From: Leuctra nigra
Taxonomy: Eukaryota; Arthropoda; Insecta; Plecoptera; Leuctridae
Reading direction: 5' to 3'
Assembly: GCA_934045905.1 (NCBI GenBank)
Contig: OW203762.1
Coordinates: forward strand, 3,224,001-3,288,000
Length of the DNA stretch: 64,000 bases
Position numbers and translations under genes: made by a program
Notes under the pieces: model-generated
Databases searched by the model: none
Seen by the model: only the letters and a program-made list of their open reading frames with translations
Told to the model about the DNA's origin: nothing
Shown here: positions 33,028-43,200 of the stretch, piece by piece
Layout of the letters: each line of letters starts with the position of its first letter
Position numbering within the stretch: position 1 is the stretch's first letter

Positions 33028-33719
33028 ATGGGAAGAAAGTGTTTTGCACCTATTTGTAAGACTGGATATGAATCCTGCACTGATTAGATTAGATTAGTTT
33101 GGTTTAATGGCGCGTCAACGACGAGGTTATATTGCGCACATTAATTGTTATATTTAACTTTGTTGATCATAATTGGAGGGCACGGGGAAGGGGTCGACCT
33201 AACGTGCCCGATCCGGGGGAGTCCAGCACTGGTGGGAAGGCCAGGCCGGAATGGGAACGGACCGGGGGGGTGTGAGGATTAGGGCCGGCTGAACCCGATT
33301 TCAGGGGGATCACCATCTCGAGGGGGGAGGCCGGCCCGAGGGGACAGCAAATTCAAGGGAGGGCTTGGTTAGGCCGACCCTGGCTGCTCTTGGTCTGGGC
33401 CTCACCACTGATCTGTCCGGCATGGGTAACCCTTACACATGAGCATATGCTCGCCGGCGTAGCTGCAATGGATCATTGGCCAACGCAAACCCCACCACCG
33501 CGCTAAGGTGGCAGCCATCGGTGGGGATCCTGCACTGAAAAATATTCGATGTTCAGTGCCCCATCGTGTGATATTGCGAGGGAAAAGTGGGCAAAAGCAA
33601 TACCCAGAGCGGATCGCGTCCTCAAGAAGACAGACGCACTTTGTGAGAAGCATTTTCTACCTCATCAGATTGTACGAGACAAAGTCATTGCTGAATTGAA
33701 TGGCTTTGTTATCCAAAAG
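33028..33719 (+). CDS. THAP-domain exon of P-like transposase (split by SINE)
   Basis: MGRKCFAPICKTGYESCT, then after the insertion EKYSMFSAP... DALCEKHFLPHQI. The C2CH zinc ligands (C5, C10, later C and H of CEKHF) and the FVIQK end fit a THAP DNA-binding domain. The donor GTAATT follows at 33720. One copy of the 12-bp duplication must be ignored to restore the frame. Confidence 0.88.
33084..33526 (-). mobile_element. SINE-like or internally deleted LINE insertion, 12-bp target duplication
   Basis: Exactly flanked by ATCCTGCACTGA (33072-33083 and 33527-33538). On the minus strand it starts CCCCACCGATGGCTGCCACC, is GC-rich in the middle and ends GCGCCATTAAACCAAACTAA followed by TCTAATCTAA. 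There is no ORF of note. Its 5' block resembles the leader of LINE A and its 3' block resembles the tail at 24121. Confidence 0.88.
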
Positions 33720-33931
33720 GTAATTAGCTCTGCAATGTAATAATATACATGTTATTTTATTACACCTAATTAGCAGCCTAAGTGTAAAAGCGTGACGACA
33801 AAAAACATAATTAGTCACAGGCTAGGTAGGTATGCAGATTAAATTTGTTGAATGCTAGGTAGCACAAACATTTCATAGTGCACATACGTACGTAGGTAGC
33901 AACTATTACTAACAATAATAACATATTTCAG

Positions 33932-34671
33932 GTAACTTTAAAGGTGCCAAAGTTACTAGCAGATGCTGTGCCAACTATATTTGAAGGTTGCCCAAAGTAC
34001 GTCTCAAAGATTACTAAAGAGAGAAAACGCCCTGCAGAAAGAAATATTCCTGCTGTCACCAAAAGAAGAAAAACCTCACCGTCATGCTCACCCTTACACA
34101 ACATTGGCACCCTTATCAATGATAATGACAACATTAACATTGACCAGCCAATGTTTGTTCAAGATGACCTGGAGGAGAACCTTTTTGATAAACTATGGGA
34201 AAATCCTGGTTGTTTTAAACTTCCTAACAGTTCGTGGGCTTTCCATAAATCAGACATAGAATCTATAAAGATGATTGTGTACTCAAGCATGAGGAAAGGG
34301 AAGGATCAAACGGGGTTGCCAGATTATTTCAAACAAGTTGTCTTGGAGCCTAGTTTTATTAACCCAAAGATAATAGTCATGAACAGAACTATGTCTGTCG
34401 ACGAGCTAGGAATTCCTGCAAATATTGTCAAAGTTTCTACCGACATGAAAATTCTACTCGAATTGCTGAATAAAAAAAATGTATGTTCGGGAGGACCAAC
34501 AGAACGGGAATTTTCAAAGAGTTTGAATTTGAACACAGCCTCAATGGAGCGGGGCATTTGGCGACACATAAAATGCACGGTTACCACACTGGAAGGTGAA
34601 CGCCAGTGCTCATTCTGTAGTACACTTGAGCGCACATTATTGAACAAAGTCGCTCGGAATGTCAACCGGGG
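33932..34671 (+). CDS. P-like transposase exon 2, 5' portion
   Basis: After TATTTCAG the exon begins VTLKVPKLLADAVPTIFEG, has a basic KERKRPAERN segment and a Cys-containing GIWRHIKC...CSFCSTLERTLLNK block typical of P-element-type proteins. At 34672 the Mutator-like element starts; the next stop belongs to it, not to the transposase. Confidence 0.82.
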
Positions 34672-34785
34672 GCGTATTTCCGAAACATACACGATTTGGG
34701 GCCTGACTCCGCCCCCTGTGTTATACGGCACTGGCGCATGCGCTCATTGACGCGTAGTCGATCGCCAATATGGAGCAGTTGAATC

Positions 34786-35058
34786 GTGTTTTGTGTTTTG
34801 ACAGGTGATTATAGTGAAATTAAAGTGTTTAGTGATAATAAATGGAAATGTGAGGTGAGAACGCGGATGGAAGGCAAAGATTGTAGCTCTGAGTTTCATG
34901 ACTGGGTCAAACGTTTTGGAGAGAACTCGAAAACCAACTGGAGTGTGCGCAGTTCGTGGCCAAATCTAACCAAGTTGGACTACAGAAAAAACCTTTGTGT
35001 GCCAACACAGCGACTTTCAAAAGGCACCTCATACTCTAAAAATTGTTTGTTAGAATAA
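34786..35058 (+). pseudogene. Truncated Mutator-like transposase N terminus
   Basis: 90 residues with EFHDWVKRFGENSKTNWSVR and KLDYRKNLCVPTQRL. This is like the N-terminal FAR1/FLYWCH-type zinc module of insect MULE transposases, where a WxVRxxYP-like pattern precedes a Cys/His pair. The catalytic DDE domain and SWIM finger that should follow are absent before 39286. Assignment rests on pattern and on the 9-bp duplication. Confidence 0.5.
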
Positions 35059-35604
35059 AAATTAAAGTGAAGTTGAACCCCTAACATCTATGAAATATAA
35101 GTTGACAAAACTATTAGTCTGAATGTAAACTTGCTGTCAGAAACATTCAATAAGGGGAAGTAAAGCAGGAATAAAATAAATGTTAAAATTGGTTAACATA
35201 CGTTTTGGAATACATAACCTAATTGTTTTTTTTTACCCATAGGTACACCTAGATATATTCCAACTTATAATATATAAATGAGTTTTTTGTGTTAATTTGT
35301 ATAGTGTCACGTACCTAGTGTGGTGAATGAATGAAATACTAATATAAAAATAAGCCCGTCCAAAAATGAGAACCCGTGCAAAATTAGAACATCAGCACTG
35401 CCATGACATGATGAACTAATCATTTGTTATATTTTAATTTGTACAAATATTTTACATTTTTAGGAACAAAAGCAAATTTAAAATGACTTGGTTCATAATT
35501 TTATTTGCCTTTCTGAGAACTTAAATGTACTACGATTACTTTTTTAATTCAATTAAAATTGCATTTGAAAATTTGTGTGTGAAGAATAGGGACTATGTAT
35601 GGAT

Positions 35605-36552
35605 TTACGAATACCTATATTTCAAAATAAATGTTAGTAAAACACTCAACTCAGTAAACTCAACTTTCTCAACTTCAAATTGTTCACTGGTTTCTTCGAA
35701 ATTATCTTGTGGAAGTATAATCTCGGCATCTTCTTCAATTTTCTCTTGTACTGAAATATCGGCGATTTCAACACGATTCTGACTCTGAATCTTCGTTTCT
35801 TCTTCTTCCTTCTTCTGTGTCTTGGGCAGACAAAAATCTTGAACATCTTCTTGCGGCGTTGTAACCTCATAAAAACTTTCTTCAACTTTGTCAGGCTGCT
35901 CACAGCTCTGCTCAGAATTCACATCTGATTGCAACCTATTGCAGACAACTTCTTCTTCTTCTTCTCTCGTTGAAACATCTGCTTCGAATGCAGCGTCTTT
36001 CTCCAATTCATCCTTCCATTTTCTTGAAGCTTCACGGACGTATTCTATGAGATTTACGCGTTCCCAATGCCACAATTGCTTCAAATCTTCACTTTCCGAA
36101 TCTGCATAATCATCATAATATTCTGCTCCGTACACGTGGTCATCATATTCGGAACTTTGCTTGGGATACGTTTCCTCTGCTTCATATTTGTATTCCCAAT
36201 TTCTTTCCCAATTTTCGTCTTGTTTCTCGTATCTCCTAAGTAATTCTGCCCTTGCCCTTTTACTAATCTGCGCATTTTCTTCTGTCCTGTCGTGACAAAT
36301 ACTCATCAACTCTTCCTCATCCAATGTAGCAAATTCTTTCATCGTCCATTTTTCTTCTCTTCTTCTTTCAAATTCTATATAGATTCTTCTTGACAATTCA
36401 TCAATTCGTTCTGTTCTCATTAAATGGTATAAATCCCGATTACTAAACTCGCAGAATTCTAATTTGACACTTCTATTTTCTTCTTGTTCTTCATATTCCT
36501 TCTTATTTAGCTCGACCCAGGATTTCCAATATTCTTCATCTTTTTCATCCAT
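35605..36552 (-). CDS. Acidic coiled-coil protein, probable gag remnant of a gypsy-type element
   Basis: 315 residues, very rich in Glu, Asp, Lys and Tyr, with long helical stretches (IYIEFERRREEKWTMKEF, REASRKWKDELEKDAAF). It has no zinc knuckle, signal peptide or membrane segment. On the same strand, about 500 bp upstream, lies a primer-binding-like site and LTR-like sequence (37059-37895), so the likely reading is gag of a truncated LTR retrotransposon. It could instead be a gene carried by the Mutator-like element. Confidence 0.45.
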   Translation of the reverse strand: MDEKDEEYWKSWVELNKKEYEEQEENRSVKLEFCEFSNRDLYHLMRTERIDELSRRIYIEFERRREEKWTMKEFATLDEEELMSICHDRTEENAQISKRARAELLRRYEKQDENWERNWEYKYEAEETYPKQSSEYDDHVYGAEYYDDYADSESEDLKQLWHWERVNLIEYVREASRKWKDELEKDAAFEADVSTREEEEEVVCNRLQSDVNSEQSCEQPDKVEESFYEVTTPQEDVQDFCLPKTQKKEEEETKIQSQNRVEIADISVQEKIEEDAEIILPQDNFEETSEQFEVEKVEFTELSVLLTFILKYRYS

Positions 36553-37058
36553 CGTAAAAGTTCTTTACGACTTATTCTTCAATTTTCTGAATCTTTACAT
36601 CTTCTTCAGACGACTTCCGTCAACAATAATCAGCGACTGGGTTAGGTCATTTCTATCGATGCCTAATCTGGTTCCCACGGTATCATCAACAACAAACTTG
36701 TTCCCATGACAAATAACTACCCTGTTGATGTTTCTGCCCCCCTCTATCACCTGAATACTCGTGACCTCTGATTCCCCTCTACATCATCTAAATTCACTGT
36801 TGACGATAAACTTGCATCTCGATCTGCCATCGTAACAGATGTAATGAACTAACATGCACAAATCTACAGTTGGCTTTATCTTTACGTTAACGGGTTGATT
36901 CTATGTAAAATTTCCAAATACATGAAAATTTTACGCAATGCCTGTGTCCACAAGTTTCAGAACAACTGAGTTACTCTTTCACAATCAAGAAAACTATTAT
37001 TTCTTTCAAAACAATTGCTCCCAGGAATGTTATTCGAGCCCCACACGTTGAGCGCCAC

Positions 37059-37895
37059 TGAAACCTGCGGGATTTGGCTCAGAGGGTAGAACACAAAGAA
37101 TCAGCAATATTATAATCTGTTTATTATAAAGAAAATAAATGTTCATTTGTGTGAAAGGAGCAATCAAAATTATTATTACAATATTACGTTCGATACGTCA
37201 GCCGTAGTGATGATGTCGCCTTGCGTGAAGTAAACAGTAGATGGCGTTGACCCTCGAACAGTAGGTCTATTGAACTCCTGTTCAACAGCAGTTGAGTGAC
37301 CGGATATGTCACCCCTTCAGTCGCGATGTGATGATGTCTGGGTAACCCCTTTGGTTACCAGGACGTCCAGCAGGCTGTGCACAAGGAGTGACCTCCTCGG
37401 CAGTTGGTTCAAGTTGGCTCAGGCTGATGACGTTCGTGGCTGCAGACTCGTCGGATCCTCCCGGAGTGTGCAAGTCACTGACTTTACTACTTTTATATGT
37501 TGAAAAACTTGAAAACTGTTTAGTTGATCAGTTTAATGGTCTTGATCACGTCGGCACTGTCCCGTTGAAGTTATTCTATATTCGCGCCTACTGGCTTCAC
37601 TGGTTCACGAGACAGGTCTCACTGCCTGAGAAAACTCCGACTGATGAAGTTTGGCTGGTAGCTTGACGTTTTATACCCTCTCACCTCGGTTTACCGCCAA
37701 AGAATATGATTGGTTGGTTTCGTACACGTGGTAGCTATTTTTAGGCATTCTGTCATCTCGGAAACGCTCGAAACGACTTTCTTTCTGCACGTAAGCCCAT
37801 GCTTTTCTTGGAATCACTGAAAACTAGTCTGGCTGACTGGTTTTGTAGCGTTATCACAATGACTGGTTCACTTGTTATTACGTGGTGACATCACA
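37059..37895 (-). mobile_element. Candidate LTR of a truncated gypsy-type element
   Basis: On the minus strand the region starts TGTGATGTCACCACGTAATA, carries a strong TATA box (GGGTATAAAACGTCAAG, about 37663-37680), an AATAAACAG near its end, and finishes GGTTTCA. It is followed one base later by TGGCGCTCAACGTGTGGGG, which resembles a retroviral-type primer-binding site. No second LTR was found, so the element is a 5' fragment (LTR, leader, gag) nested in the Mutator-like element. Confidence 0.55.
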
Positions 37896-39230
37896 ATTTA
37901 GGTAAGGTCACATACTTTTTATATGGATTCACTCACTTTCTTGATATAATTGCACATTGTTAAACTTATTTGATTGCTCGTTATTTTTTTGTCTATATTT
38001 TGATTGCTATTGAATTTTAAGATTGTAAGTTTACATAATGATTCTAATTAATTACTTTGTGTTCAGTTAACCTTGACTCTAAGAATGCCATGCTACAAGC
38101 TTGTTCATTCTTTAAACCTACTTCAAGCAAACATTATTATTTTTAAAGTTAATTTTCTAACCTAGATAGGCCAACTTGTTACAATTTATCGACCAACAAT
38201 GATGTTGTCATGGTTACAGTAAAATATGACATCTCCTAGGTTTACCGTTTTCCCAATAAAATGTGCAAGGAATTTCAATTTCAAATTTATGTATGAAACT
38301 ATTCACTTTTGAGTGTGAAAATTGTGTGTTTTACAAACTTGTTGTTATTTTTAAAAATAAGTATTTTATTAAACACATAAAAAATTTAGGCATAGTCCCA
38401 TTAGCTCTGTCTGACATTAATACTTTTGTGCACCCATTATGGATTAATTAGCACCAATTTTTGCGGTTATTAGAATATTAATTACAATGATTTTTAGCAA
38501 TGCCAACAAAAATAGAGGTGTAGTATTTATCAATTTTTAAATACCAACGTTGTAAAATACTATTGAGTTCTTACGGTCAATTATGGATTTCATTTTTGTA
38601 TTTTTTTGAAAAGAGTGTACCCATTTTCTTAATTAATCATTCAAATTTGTATAACTATTTCAATAGTCGAATTTAAGAGAAAATATAAGAATTACCTGAC
38701 ATGTTTTATTTTGTTTATAACATTCCTTTTGAGGCTGAACCTGCTTTTAGAATTGGCTGTACTTTATGCGCACACCTATGAAAAATATCAGTTGTATTTT
38801 TTTTAAATAATCTGATATTGGCTTTATAATAATATACATAGTTGCATTCATCCTTTACATGAAATTGGACGTCATAGTAAATTGGAAATAAAAGCTCACA
38901 AAGATTTAATAACTCATTTCTAAAACCTCAATAACTTGTAAAATTTTCAATCGAATTAGCTAAACATTTCAGAATGTCATGTAGACAATGGTCTTAATAG
39001 CGTGAACATTATCACTTCTAACGGAATTACTGTGTGAGTGTGAGCCTATGCCATTTCAAAATATAAAAAATCAGAGCTCAATTTGCATTTCTTTGACGTG
39101 ATAAACAAGAAAAACGTTTACCAAGTAATAAAATCATCCTCGTATTTTATTTATACATTTTAAGATAGTACGCTTTTAAATAATTTATTATACATTTTAA
39201 AATCTACCGCCACTTGCGTGAGGGAGGAGT
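37896..39230. other. AT-rich interior of the Mutator-like element
   Basis: No ORF longer than about 60 codons with recognisable features; nothing else seen. Confidence 0.5.
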
Positions 39231-39295
39231 CACAATCGCGTATATATGACATAGGGACCGAAATCGTGTATGTTTCGGAAATACGCCAACCGGGG

Positions 39296-39437
39296 ACCCA
39301 AAGAAGTGTACTGTCCTAGCTCGATAAACAGTGAAGCTAGACCAGTAATAGAAAAACTGCGGAAGGCAGTTAAAATTCAACGACAGGCTAGACTCCGGCT
39401 CAATCAGAAAATCATGAGACTTAAAGTTGAATTACAG
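39296..39437 (+). CDS. P-like transposase exon 2, 3' portion (coiled coil)
   Basis: Reads PKEVYCPSSINSEARPVIEK, then a basic helical segment ending MRLKVELQ before a GTGTGT donor. It continues the frame of 34671 once the Mutator-like insert and one duplication are ignored. Confidence 0.82.
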
Positions 39438-39734
39438 GTGTGTATTTTTATGTAATTTTATAGTTGGACGATGTTATATTTATTGTCTTGCATGTACCGC
39501 ATGTACCTAGGTACAATCACGTACATACAATATTTATATTTGTGTAATTTTCCAGGGCAGCGGCAGGATTAACTGACTGTTGGACTGTGCCTCAACAACT
39601 TTCGATGTTTATTTAAGATTTTAGTTTAATAGAATAGTGTTCATGTTTTGCAGGTGCATGAGTCACTATTGTGTTTACTTGTAAGTTATGGTATTTAGTT
39701 GAACCATTCTAAACTACTTTTGATATGTTATTAG

Positions 39735-40115
39735 GAGGTGCAAAGAAAGATGAAATTGATTAACTCCGTAGAGTTAAAGGAGAAGCTAGGAGGGATGAAG
39801 TTACCGCCTAACCAAGTCTTGTTGGTCAATGAATGTGTAGCATTATCCAGACACTCAAATAAAAAAAGCAGGCGTTATAACACAGATTGGATTCTGCTGT
39901 GCCTTCTCCTGCACGTAAGAAGCCCTTCTGCTTACGCATTTCTACGTACACAAGAAATCTTACCCCTCCCTTGTGTAAAAACAATCAGAAACTACCTTCA
40001 ACTCGTGAGCACGGACTGCGGCTTCGACGAAAAGTTTTTTGAAGCTTTCAAGTTAAAACTTTCAAAGCGTGAACCCCATCAGAGGAGAGGTTCATTAGTA
40101 TTCGACGAAATTCAG
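39735..40115 (+). CDS. P-like transposase catalytic-core exon (ends at a GC-AG intron)
   Basis: EVQRKMKLINS, then RRYNTDWILLCLLLHVRSPS, LPLPCVKTIRNYL and finally LVFDEIQ. The last Asp/Glu pair is the first acidic pair of the RNase H-like core in P-element transposases. The exon ends CAG at 40115 followed by GCGAGT rather than GT. The matching acceptor TTTTAG ends at 40202. Confidence 0.85.
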
Positions 40116-40202
40116 GCGAGTTATTAGAATTATTATTTCATTTCATACACTCCTGGGATATACCAGTGATTTTTTGTTGTTATATTGTCTGATGTGTTTT
40201 AG

Positions 40203-43200
40203 GTTCGCACATGTGCATCCGTGAATGTTAAAAATATGAAGGTCGAGGGATTGGTGGATTTTGGAGGAGAAGAGCCCAGTGCCACAAAAACTGATGAGCT
40301 CGCAGACCATGGCCTGGTTTTAATGTTCCAGCCATTTGCTGACAATTATACTCAGCCGATTGCTGTTTTTGCTGCAAAGAACAGCACAAAAGGGACCGTG
40401 CTGGCTCGGCTGGTTCTAAGGGCGATTACGTTGTTAGAGAAGGCTGGTGCCAAAGTTGATTTAGATTTAGATTTAGATTTATTTTGTACACATCTTACAA
40501 GTAGTGGGTATCCACAAGGTGGTAAGGAACAACAGTACAATGAAAATTAATAATATGGTATAATAAATAATAGAGCCAGCTCTCAAGGTCCTTCTAATTC
40601 TTGTTGTCTTCACTTCCTTCATCACCGTCCTCCTCGTTCTTAGATGTCACCATATGTCGAAACTCTTTTACAGATATGTCAGTCATATCAAAGTGTTGCA
40701 ATTTGTTCCAGTCACGAACGGTTCTGGCCAAAAATGAAAATCTACCGCAATCGGTTCGTGCAAAAAGTTCTTTTATCATGTGACTTGAGGTTGTTCTTCC
40801 TTGACGTTTTTCTTCTAACTTTCCAGCACATTCAGACCATCCAATATTGCCATTTCTCATTTTAAACATATTGCATAACCTTGCAGTTTTCCTTCTGCTT
40901 TCTAAAGTTTCCCATTCCAATTCCTTCATCATTTCATTGGGACTTTCCCAAACAACATTCAAAACACCTCTCTCATTCCGTTCCTTCTTCCACTTCTTTA
41001 CTCTACCAGTCACCCTTCTAGCCGCAATTTTTTGAATATTTTCTAGTGACCTAACTGCATTTTCTCGGTAAGGGTCCCATATGGCACCTCCATATTCCAG
41101 AAGAGGTCTCAAGAGTGTCTTATATGCCATGTTTTTCGTAGCTATGCTTGCTCCCATCAAGTTTCTATAGACAAAATTTATGTTTTTAAGGGCTTTACTG
41201 GCAACTAGACTTAAATGGTCTTTCCACTCCAAAGTTTCATCAATCCAGACTCCAAGGTATTTGTAGCCATTCATCACTTGCAGTGTCTGCTCAGCAATGG
41301 AATATTTGGCAGGATTACTTTTTCTGGCTCGCGTATAACTCACAACTACGCACTTCTTCACATTCAAGCTCATTTCATTCTTAATCATCCATTCATTGAT
41401 CACTTCCAAGTCATGTTGAAGATCCTGCTCATCTTCTTCATTACTAATCTTCCGATAGACAACTAAATCATCAGCGAAGAGTCGAACAGGTGACTGTACA
41501 TTTGATACTAGATCATTTATGTAAATGAGAAACAGTAATGGGCCTAGAACGCTACCTTGAGGTACTCCGGAAGTGACTTGTATACTGTCTGACAGGGTGT
41601 TTCCAACTTTGACCCTTTGTTCTCTCCCTAAAAGAAATGCTTCCAGTACTTGAATGACTGCATCGTTTGGAACTATTGATTTAACTTTTGAAATGAGTAT
41701 CTTGTGGTGAACCTTATCAAATGCTTTCATCATGTCCAAATATACTGCATCCACTCGTTCTCCACTATCCAGTGCATCAGACAGTTCTTGTACGAAGCCA
41801 GTAAGTTGCGTCTCACACGAGAAATTTGCCCTGAAGCCGTGTTGTGCTTCTATGATCCAATTCTTTTCAACTAATATTTGCCAGATGTATTGGTTAATTA
41901 GTTTCTCCAGGATTTTGCACGCAAGGGACGTAAGACTAATGGGTCGGTAATTGGTCAGTCGGCACTTCTCACCGCCTTTAAAGATTGGAATAACAATTGC
42001 CTTCTTCCAGTCAATTGGAATTGCACCATCTTTTATTACTTGAGTATACAGGTGGAAAAGGTATTTGGAGATAATGTAACCACCCAATTTGAAGAAGCGA
42101 GCTGTTAGTCCATCCTCGCCGGGGGCTTTTCCATTTTTGAGTTTGCGAATAATGTCGAGAACTCCTGCAACACTAATGGAAAATGGATATGCTCCCATTG
42201 AAACTCCCGCATTTACGTCTTCATTCAAATGGCAATGATTTTTATTAAATACATTGGAGTAGAAAATGTTCAATTCGTTTGCCTTCTCTTCATTAGTCGA
42301 AAACTCTGTGCCATCTGTTCCTACTAAAGTTGGTAAATCTCTTCCACCCGTTCCACCCTTTTGCTGACGTACATGTTTATACAGCATGGACCATCCGCCT
42401 GCTTCATCATCTTTTCGAAACATGTTTTTCATGAATTTATCCTTTGCCTTAGCCTTTTCCTGATTAAGTCTTTTAGTGAGAAGTTTAAGTTTCTCCTTGT
42501 AGCCGCCCCTAAACTTTCCTCTATTGTAATGATTTCGAACCTTTCTTTTGAGTTTCTTGATTTTTTCGTTATAGTACTGTGGGTCACTATTTTTTTTTAA
42601 CACAAGTTGAGGAATGTGGTGTACCATCGCGGCTTTACAGATATTCAAGAATCCATCCCAAAGTTCTTCAACGTTCTTGTCTACAGATGCCCAATCAGAG
42701 AAATTGTAGCTTAACTCATCTTGAAGTCCTCTTCTATTGGTTTTCTTGTAACACCATACTACTGCTTTTGTCTCCGCCTCAGTAACCAAGCCATTCATAT
42801 CACATTCGACTTCAACGATGACTGCCTTGTGATCGCTCAGATCTACCTCAACAACATCACTTCTAAGCAGACTGTCTATTGGATTAATCAACACCACATC
42901 CAACAGGTTGCTCCTGGTCCCATCAATCATCCTTGTGCCCTCCTTTACAACTTGTTCATAACCTTGATTCATGATGGAGTAAACTACTCCCTGCTTAGTA
43001 ATTACATTCGTAGCAATTCCATGTTTCCATTCAATTTCTGGAAAATTGAGGTCACCGGCCACTATTGTCCTCTGATTGATGTCCTGTCGCTGCAGATGGT
43101 CATTCAATCTTTGAAGAAACTCAATGCCACCGGTGCCACTTCTGTAGGTACCTATGACATTAATCGTCTTGCTTTTACTAGTACTGATTGCGACGCATAT

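Larger units (their letters stand above)
34672..39286 (+). mobile_element. Mutator-like element with 9-bp target duplication
   Basis: Termini are inverted repeats of at least 26 bp starting GCGTATTTCCGAAACATACA (34672 inward) and mirrored at 39261-39286. Flanking 9-bp duplications are CAACCGGGG at 34663-34671 and 39287-39295. A 9-bp duplication is the hallmark of Mutator-like elements, and the first ORF agrees. Removing the insert restores the transposase frame. The element itself has lost most of its transposase and received a gypsy fragment. Confidence 0.88.

Noticed and set aside
33944..34750. A complete short THAP-associated protein ending at 34749
   Set aside because: The last codons and the stop lie inside the terminal repeat of the Mutator-like element; the real frame continues at 39296.
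35888..36109. Ser-rich plus-strand ORF
   Set aside because: Antisense shadow of the Glu-rich ORF at 35605-36552.
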